Positions 58,810 through 64,000 of a stretch of DNA of 64,000 nt are shown here, piece after piece. A model generated the notes under the pieces. That model ran no database searches. It saw only the letters and a list, made by a program, of their open reading frames with translations, and had not been told where the DNA came from. Made by a program: the position numbers and the translations under genes. The DNA lies in assembly GCA_964415795.1 (NCBI GenBank), contig CAYQBN010000008.1, positions 1 through 64,000 on the forward strand, given 5' to 3'. Source of the stretch: CALITV01 sp964415795. GTDB taxonomy: Bacteria; UBP6; UBA1177; JAKLFG01. Each line of letters starts with the position of its first letter. Position 1 is the first letter of the stretch.

Positions 58810-60545
58810 GCGGTCTCTTTCTGAAAAATACCCCGCAGAACCTCTATCCGGTCATGTTGTGCCCTATACCATTCAATCGGCACGCTCCCTTCATAACACC
58901 CCAATTTAAATATCGCACTCTCCCGAATCATCTCTTCGACGAGAGAATCATCAACACCTTCCGAAGAACATATCCGGTGCGCCCAGTGGGTGTATGCGTC
59001 TCCCGCCTTTTTCACTTCCCTTCTTTTCCGTGAAAGCGCACGGGTGCTCAAGGCAAAATGAAAGAGCAATCCCGCTATGTTTTGGCCAAACACACCAGCG
59101 CTCGGCGTAAATCCGATAAAACTGGTTATCGGAATATTGAACTTCGGTCCCATCCGATTGATATCCATGAAGTGATTTGCGGCAACCCCATTGTCGCACC
59201 CGCGGGGAAGATAGGGAAATCGTGCATTTAGTATCTTTCTAAACGGAGAAAAAGAAGAAAGTTTCCGATATGGTCTTCCTCCTCTGCGCATAAGAAAATG
59301 GTGTCCCGCCCGGAGGTACCGATACCATGGTTCTTTTCCCTGATTGCCCCGGGTGAAACCGATCTCCTTCGCCACCACCTTTGCATCGGTGGTTCTCATG
59401 ACCCGGTAAAAATTGTTCGTCACCGCAAACCACTCGTTATCATAGAGCGCTGCAGACGGTGGATAGCCTTTCTCAGGCTGCCAGAGCGGCATCGGCCATG
59501 CATCGTGATAGTAGTTCTGCGAAAGACCGGCGTCAGTCCCTACTGAAGAACAGCGATAGCGTTCCAAAAGCCACACGGGAAAAGACAGCCATTCAGCGGA
59601 AAGCGGTATTGTGTCGGCATCAAGCATCACAACAAACTGTTCGTCAACGAGATCAATCCCCCTGTCCAGCACAGCCCCTACATCAGCATCACTTTCGTGA
59701 TAAGGGCGCTCTATCCGATGAAGAGTAATCCAAGGCTCAGAAGAAAACTCTCGTTCGATTTTCTCAAAACTACCGTCCCCGCTTTGGTCATCGAGGATGT
59801 ACACCTTTTCTCTAATCGAATCGGTGCGGTGACGCTGAATACCCCTGAGACACAAGCGCAAAAAAGGATAGCTTTCCCAGCGAGGAATCACTATCGCCAC
59901 CGACCGTGGCGCATCGACAGCATTGAGAGTAAAAGCAAGAACCCGAATATGTCGATACTTATCAATCGGCCACTGACCGTGTTTTCTCAGCACCGGAGCA
60001 TTGGAACGAAGCGCAGTGATCGGCACCGGCGGCACTCTGCATCCGAGGAAGTCTTCCAGTTCATGGAGCCGTGCGATCGGGAACCCCAACGCGTCGCTCA
60101 CATCCATCGTCACCACGACCCGATAGCGGGTAACTCGTATCATCTCCCTGATCACACTGAAGGGATCAGGCGTCTCTTCCACTGTCGAAACACTCATCGA
60201 GTAAGGGAATTGTCCTTCACCGAAAGGGAGGCACCGTGCGTCGGCAATCACCAGCCTCTCAGGAGGCCACTGCCACCGATGAAGCGGGTGATCAAGGATA
60301 TTGAGATCCCGACTGTCCACCGAAATTGCCTTAGGATAATTACGGAAAAGAACAAAGGGATATGTTCCCCCCACATCGAGGACCTCTTCAGAAGAAGGAA
60401 TCCGTAATGCTACATAGGGGTACTCCCACACCCGTTGCCAAAATCCTCGGGGAAGCGGATTTTTCTCATTCCATATTTTCCAGAAAGGAAGCGACAATTC
60501 TTCTTCCGATGCCCAACGAATGTCGGTCACCATAAATCTTTTCAT
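58803..60545 (-). CDS. Fusion protein: SAM methyltransferase domain plus GT2 glycosyltransferase
   Basis: This 580-residue protein has an N-terminal class I methyltransferase-like region (about 50-160: EVLDVGGTYPF, ISVDSRDLNI, ADARCLPFGEGQFPYS) and a C-terminal GT2 domain (from about 217: VAIVIPRWESYPFLRLCLRG, VYILDDQSGDGS, FVVMLDADTIPLS with DxD). The usual acidic residue in the SAM motif is present, but the GxGxG loop is reduced to VGG, so activity of the first domain is uncertain. It may couple sugar transfer with methyl capping. It overlaps the next gene upstream by 4 bases. Confidence 0.78.
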   Translation of the reverse strand: MKRFMVTDIRWASEEELSLPFWKIWNEKNPLPRGFWQRVWEYPYVALRIPSSEEVLDVGGTYPFVLFRNYPKAISVDSRDLNILDHPLHRWQWPPERLVIADARCLPFGEGQFPYSMSVSTVEETPDPFSVIREMIRVTRYRVVVTMDVSDALGFPIARLHELEDFLGCRVPPVPITALRSNAPVLRKHGQWPIDKYRHIRVLAFTLNAVDAPRSVAIVIPRWESYPFLRLCLRGIQRHRTDSIREKVYILDDQSGDGSFEKIEREFSSEPWITLHRIERPYHESDADVGAVLDRGIDLVDEQFVVMLDADTIPLSAEWLSFPVWLLERYRCSSVGTDAGLSQNYYHDAWPMPLWQPEKGYPPSAALYDNEWFAVTNNFYRVMRTTDAKVVAKEIGFTRGNQGKEPWYRYLRAGHHFLMRRGGRPYRKLSSFSPFRKILNARFPYLPRGCDNGVAANHFMDINRMGPKFNIPITSFIGFTPSAGVFGQNIAGLLFHFALSTRALSRKRREVKKAGDAYTHWAHRICSSEGVDDSLVEEMIRESAIFKLGCYEGSVPIEWYRAQHDRIEVLRGIFQKETAW

Positions 60546-61810
60546 TCGCCTATCCTCTTCCCAGCGACGAGACGAGCATAGAGACGCTCATACTCTTCAA
60601 CTATATGTTCCCAGGTAAACCGCTCACGCCATGCCGTGTAACCTGCTTCTCCCATCCGCACTCGTTCTGCACTATTCCGCCACAGATCTTCAAGCATCTC
60701 TGCGGCCTTATCAATATCGGCATGAGCATATCCTCGCGAATCGTAAAAAGTGGGAACGATCTTACCGCCTCCTGTCCAGCGAGCAATTTCACCAGCATTT
60801 CCCACGTCTGTCGAAAGAAATGGTGTTCGCGAAGCAACTGCCTCGAAAAGAACAATCGGAGAACATTCGATACGAGAAGGAAAAAGAAACAGATCTGCTT
60901 CTTGGTAAGCACGGACCGTTTCCTCGCGCGTAAGATCTCGTATCATCAATCGCTTCCCCTTCTTTTGCCAGTGCCGGTTAGCAGCATATCTTGCCTCCGC
61001 TGTCATGCAAAAACGAGGGCACTCATCACGAAAATGGTGAAGTACCGCTCTCATTTTCGCGATTATTTTTTTGTGGAGTGGTCGCTCAAGAGAAGGCAAC
61101 ACCACCTGATTGGCAATGATGAGAAGAACGGCATTCTCTATATTTGCCCGATCGAATATCTCCACCGCCTCTCTATGCCCTTTCATCCCTGTGTGAGAAC
61201 CGACTAAAAGGACAAGGAAGGCATCCGCTGGTATCCCAAGACGCTCCCGCAGTGAGAACGGGTACTCTTGTGAGAACTCCTCTGCAGCAGCCCCATTCGG
61301 TATCACCACACTGTTTTTTATGCCGTGCTCCCGGGCAAAATGGATATCACGATAGCTTTCCGACAAAAAAACTAGGGCATCATATTGGCGCATCCACCCA
61401 GCCATTTGAGAGAAGTACGTCTGGTACTGTTTTAGAAAAAGCGCCGAAAACCCAGTGGGTACCAGCACTTTTTTGGCAGACACCTTTGGTAAAACAGAAA
61501 ACGCAAGATCGGTCGCCCACTGCTGGGCGGCAAAGTTAGTGATAACATCAAAAGAACTTTCCATGAGAAAATGTTGGTACCGGGCACATTCTTCTTCGCT
61601 TCCTCGGTACCCGACAACCATATTTCCACCAACAGAAAACTCCTTGACCTGGACACCGCGAATACACGTTTCACGCCGTTCAGGATGAACAGAGGTCGCC
61701 ACCGCCACCGCGTGTCCTTTTTTCACCAACCCTTCTGACAGGCGGCTCACCACCTCCTGCATACCATGGCGAAGGGGAAGATATGACTCAACGGTGTGAA
61801 GGATTCTCAC
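60542..61810 (-). CDS. Glycosyltransferase family 4
   Basis: This 422-residue GT-B enzyme has an N-terminal MRILHTVESYLPLRHGMQEV, SRLSEGLVKKGHAVAVAT, and donor site LVLLVGSHTGMKGHREAVEI with the ExxxxxxxE motif (ECSPIVLFEAVASRTP). GTG start at 61810 follows GAGG by 6 bases and abuts the preceding GT2 stop. It belongs to the glycan cluster. A long insert around residues 225-290 (LLIIANQVVLPSLERPLHKK) distinguishes it from the other family 4 genes here. Confidence 0.87.
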   Translation of the reverse strand: MRILHTVESYLPLRHGMQEVVSRLSEGLVKKGHAVAVATSVHPERRETCIRGVQVKEFSVGGNMVVGYRGSEEECARYQHFLMESSFDVITNFAAQQWATDLAFSVLPKVSAKKVLVPTGFSALFLKQYQTYFSQMAGWMRQYDALVFLSESYRDIHFAREHGIKNSVVIPNGAAAEEFSQEYPFSLRERLGIPADAFLVLLVGSHTGMKGHREAVEIFDRANIENAVLLIIANQVVLPSLERPLHKKIIAKMRAVLHHFRDECPRFCMTAEARYAANRHWQKKGKRLMIRDLTREETVRAYQEADLFLFPSRIECSPIVLFEAVASRTPFLSTDVGNAGEIARWTGGGKIVPTFYDSRGYAHADIDKAAEMLEDLWRNSAERVRMGEAGYTAWRERFTWEHIVEEYERLYARLVAGKRIGE

Positions 61811-62752
61811 TTATATCCTCTTCCGATAAAAGTTCCCATATGCTCTAAGAAGGTAGTATCCTATCCGTTGCATGATCTCCCAACGCCTTTCTTTCGCTTC
61901 CGGATACCGCTGAAGAAATTTCTGATAAATCGCCTTAGCAATTGCACCATACTCTTGTGGTGAATCGTGCGTCGCTTCCTCAAGGGTTACTCGGTGAATC
62001 GCATGGGTAAACGAACGTACTCGTTCTATGGGGATCTCGGGGCCTATCAAGCCTGAGATGTTTCTTGCCGCAATGGAAGCAAGCCCCCGTGGGATTCGCC
62101 GGGGTCCCCGCGCATCGGTGCGGCAGACACTCGAAGGTATTTCCCGATACACCGCCAAGATCTCGGGGATGTTCGCCACGGTAAACCTCTCGACAATTCG
62201 CACGAGCAACTCATAGTCCTCTGGATAGTCTTCCGGAGACTCCGAGTAGCCATCAACTGCAGAAAAAACCTCACGTCGCATGAGCACCGTACTGTGGACA
62301 AATGGGTTGTTGAACAGGGCCTCCAGCTTTATCATGATATCGTCGGTTGGATGGCGGTGAGCCCGCCGTGTCCTGGTCTCTATTTCCCAGATCTCGGCCC
62401 ACGTCCCAACCATCCCCACATGAGAGTATTCTTCAAGGTGGCGAACCTGTTTTGCTAGTTTTTCAGGAAACCAAAGATCATCGGCATCCATTCTGGCAAT
62501 ATAAGTACCCTGAGAAAGCGAAAAAGCACGATTAGGAGTAAATGAAAGACCGCGGTGTTCTTGAGTATAATATTTTACGCGGCGATCCCGTTCCGCAACG
62601 GCAAGAACTTCTCGTTCGGTGTTGTCAGTCGAACCATCGTTGATGACGATCACCTCGATCGTTGGGTATGTCTGTAAAAGAAGACTTTCGAGCGTCTGTG
62701 CAACATATCTTTCAGTGTTGTAAACGGGAAGAAGGATGCTTACCAAACTCAC
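61811..62752 (-). CDS. Glycosyltransferase family 2
   Basis: This 313-residue GT-A enzyme has VSILLPVYNTERYVAQTLES, VIVINDGSTDNTEREV, ARMDADDLWFPEKLA (DxD). I take GTG at 62752 as the start because it overlaps the preceding stop (GTGA) with GAGGAAG 6 bases upstream. A longer frame to 62821 would overlap that gene by 70 bases. The downstream region (YRSDARGPRRIPRGLASIAA type) is basic and helical. It closely resembles the GT2 protein at 56034-57005, suggesting cluster growth by duplication. Confidence 0.87.
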   Translation of the reverse strand: MSLVSILLPVYNTERYVAQTLESLLLQTYPTIEVIVINDGSTDNTEREVLAVAERDRRVKYYTQEHRGLSFTPNRAFSLSQGTYIARMDADDLWFPEKLAKQVRHLEEYSHVGMVGTWAEIWEIETRTRRAHRHPTDDIMIKLEALFNNPFVHSTVLMRREVFSAVDGYSESPEDYPEDYELLVRIVERFTVANIPEILAVYREIPSSVCRTDARGPRRIPRGLASIAARNISGLIGPEIPIERVRSFTHAIHRVTLEEATHDSPQEYGAIAKAIYQKFLQRYPEAKERRWEIMQRIGYYLLRAYGNFYRKRI

Positions 62753-64000
62753 AAACTTCCTCGCATGAAATGATACAGGGACCGTACCATCCTCCGCCAC
62801 CGGCTTCCGCGAGGAAAACAAAAATCAATCAACCGTTTCCATCGTGCCGGCCATCTGTTTTCCAATACACTGGAGACATATTCGCAACCCTCCAATCCAA
62901 GATGTTCTCCCTGAGAAATCAGTATGTTGATCAAATCGCGGGCAGGCAATGCTTCCTCGAGTAAGGTGTCCGCTGTCGATTTTCCCTGCACAAAATCAAA
63001 CAAACAACGCCATCTTGAGATGATTGACTTAGAAGAAAATTCGGAAAACGAAGAAAGGGCAGCCATCCCCAACTCTCGCCGTTTTGAGTAATCCTTCAGG
63101 AGCGCCACGATCTCTTTCGCTAACAAATAGGTGTTTCCTTGTTCTACCGCGACATAACCGGGAAATCGCGCAAGTGCCAGATAGGGCATATCAAACATAA
63201 CGGTAGGCACCCCGTATGATTTTGCTTCTAACCAACTAAGGGAAAAACTCTCAAAACGCGAGGTAAGGCAATGGATGGAAGCATGTTGCCAGTAGTTTTC
63301 TACATCCTTCACATAGCCGGTGAACACCACTTCATTTTCTATCCCCAATACCCGGGCATTCTTTCGACATGTTTCAAGCAACTCCCCTTGTCCCACCATA
63401 AGAAGTTTGCTTTCTGGTATTGCTTGGTGAACCAAGGCAAAAGCATCTATCATACTCTCCGGCCTTTTTTCATAACTAAATCTTCCACACCACATCACCA
63501 CTGGGTCTTCCAAAGAAGCCGTCTGTCTGGCCATCAGAGAAATAGTTGGTGGAATATAAAACACATTCCGAATCCCCTTCTCACGATAATAGGCCTTATC
63601 AACAAGCGATAACACTACCACGCCGTCTAAGACACGATATATCTCTAAGCGTGTTTTATATGTATCCACATGCCTAGCAGATGGGTGAATCGCCGTTAAC
63701 CATGAGTTATGACTTATCGCTACCACGGTAGCACCCATGGCCTTCCAAAAGACCATGGATCGATAAGTTTCTTCTCTAAGATCTTCGTTAACCAAATAAA
63801 GAGCTGAGGGATGGGAACGAAAAAACAACTCCCATTTTTGTGGTGAGAAGGAAGAAAGAACTTCCCGTCGAACTGAAGGCGAAAGACTAAAATCATTAGC
63901 AGAAGGCCCCTCTTCAGTAAGTACGATAACCGCATATCCCTCTGCTGCCAACATGTTCGCCAATGTCGCGCTCGCACGCTCGATGCCGCCATCGTAAAGA
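62749..64000 (-). CDS. Glycosyltransferase family 4, 5' end outside the window
   Basis: The frame stays open to the last base. The visible start of the product, YDGGIERASATLANMLAAEG, is the GG(I/V)ER motif of family 4 enzymes, so only about 10-15 residues are missing. Other motifs: VAISHNSW, VVMWCGRFSYEKRPESMIDA, LLMVGQGELLETC, and the ExxxxxxxE-like SRFESFSLSWLEAKSYGVP. It is the upstream-most visible gene of the minus-strand glycan cluster and overlaps the GT2 gene by 4 bases. Confidence 0.88.
   Translation of the reverse strand, partial: LYDGGIERASATLANMLAAEGYAVIVLTEEGPSANDFSLSPSVRREVLSSFSPQKWELFFRSHPSALYLVNEDLREETYRSMVFWKAMGATVVAISHNSWLTAIHPSARHVDTYKTRLEIYRVLDGVVVLSLVDKAYYREKGIRNVFYIPPTISLMARQTASLEDPVVMWCGRFSYEKRPESMIDAFALVHQAIPESKLLMVGQGELLETCRKNARVLGIENEVVFTGYVKDVENYWQHASIHCLTSRFESFSLSWLEAKSYGVPTVMFDMPYLALARFPGYVAVEQGNTYLLAKEIVALLKDYSKRRELGMAALSSFSEFSSKSIISRWRCLFDFVQGKSTADTLLEEALPARDLINILISQGEHLGLEGCEYVSSVLENRWPARWKRLIDFCFPRGSRWRRMVRSLYHFMRGSL

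Noticed and set aside
1..64000. CRISPR arrays, insertion sequences, integrase genes, rRNA genes
   Set aside because: I saw no regularly spaced repeats, transposase or integrase motifs, or rRNA-like sequence anywhere in the window.

Overview
The window reads as chromosomal DNA of a GC-rich, diderm (Gram-negative) bacterium. It has lipoproteins with clear lipoboxes, two outer-membrane beta-barrel proteins with signal peptides and C-terminal Phe, a LolA/LolD-like export cluster, a type IV pilin with a sigma-54-like promoter and a CheW/CheR/CheD/CheB chemosensory operon. DUF4388 response regulators, TolB-N-like domains with a CxxxxxC pair, and lipoproteins with long Asp/Glu-rich spacers are common in Myxococcota and other former Deltaproteobacteria, so I place the organism there or nearby. 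That placement is inference; no rRNA gene is present. Gene density is very high, most genes overlap or nearly touch, and no gene-free stretch exceeds 300 bases.

Layout. 1-5067: end of a chemosensory operon (cheW, cheR, cheD, cheB, then a membrane receiver-DUF4388-TPR protein whose phospho-acceptor Asp is Glu). 5072-8670: hpt, trmB, tRNA-Leu(CAG), a tandem-ACT protein and an outer-membrane barrel. 8674-11273 (minus): smpB-yraN-rsmI-ldcA. 11430-13358: an arylsulfate sulfotransferase-like lipoprotein. 13377-21373: an iron-linked region. A DtxR-type repressor is co-oriented with a radical SAM enzyme and a DUF3299-like protein. Divergent from it is a FeoB that consists only of the membrane domain, then an M23 peptidase, then nifS-nifU-mtaB. 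Three copies of one inverted repeat, TTAGG-N5-CTAA, lie at the feoB and nifS promoters. 22340-29637: a small soluble chemoreceptor-like protein, and a minus-strand unit of two envelope proteins behind a 1714-residue secreted coiled-coil protein. 29758-36909 (minus): valS-nadC-unknown-GT39-degenerate M23. 37022-42268 (minus): a 48-residue lipoprotein, a two-subunit flavoprotein amine/amino-acid dehydrogenase, and a TPM/LemA pair. 42338-43056: a truncated methyltransferase remnant and an AT-rich, probably acquired membrane protein. 43205-48984: a TetR-controlled six-gene unit joining a LolA-like protein, two FtsX-type permeases, an ATPase and an outer-membrane barrel. 49039-53919: a DUF1566 lipoprotein, aminopeptidase, MarR regulator, an ankyrin-TM-Cys-rich protein and a pilin. 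54051-64000: galE and a surface-glycan cluster of glycosyltransferases running off the right edge.

How it fits together. Iron supply (feoB membrane domain) and Fe-S assembly (nifS, nifU, feeding the Fe-S enzyme MtaB) share an operator that fits the DtxR-type protein encoded between them. The TetR unit looks like a dedicated trans-envelope route for a lipid or lipoprotein cargo. The giant coiled-coil operon looks like an envelope-spanning or periplasmic structural system with no family I can name. These three are the best candidates for something not yet described.
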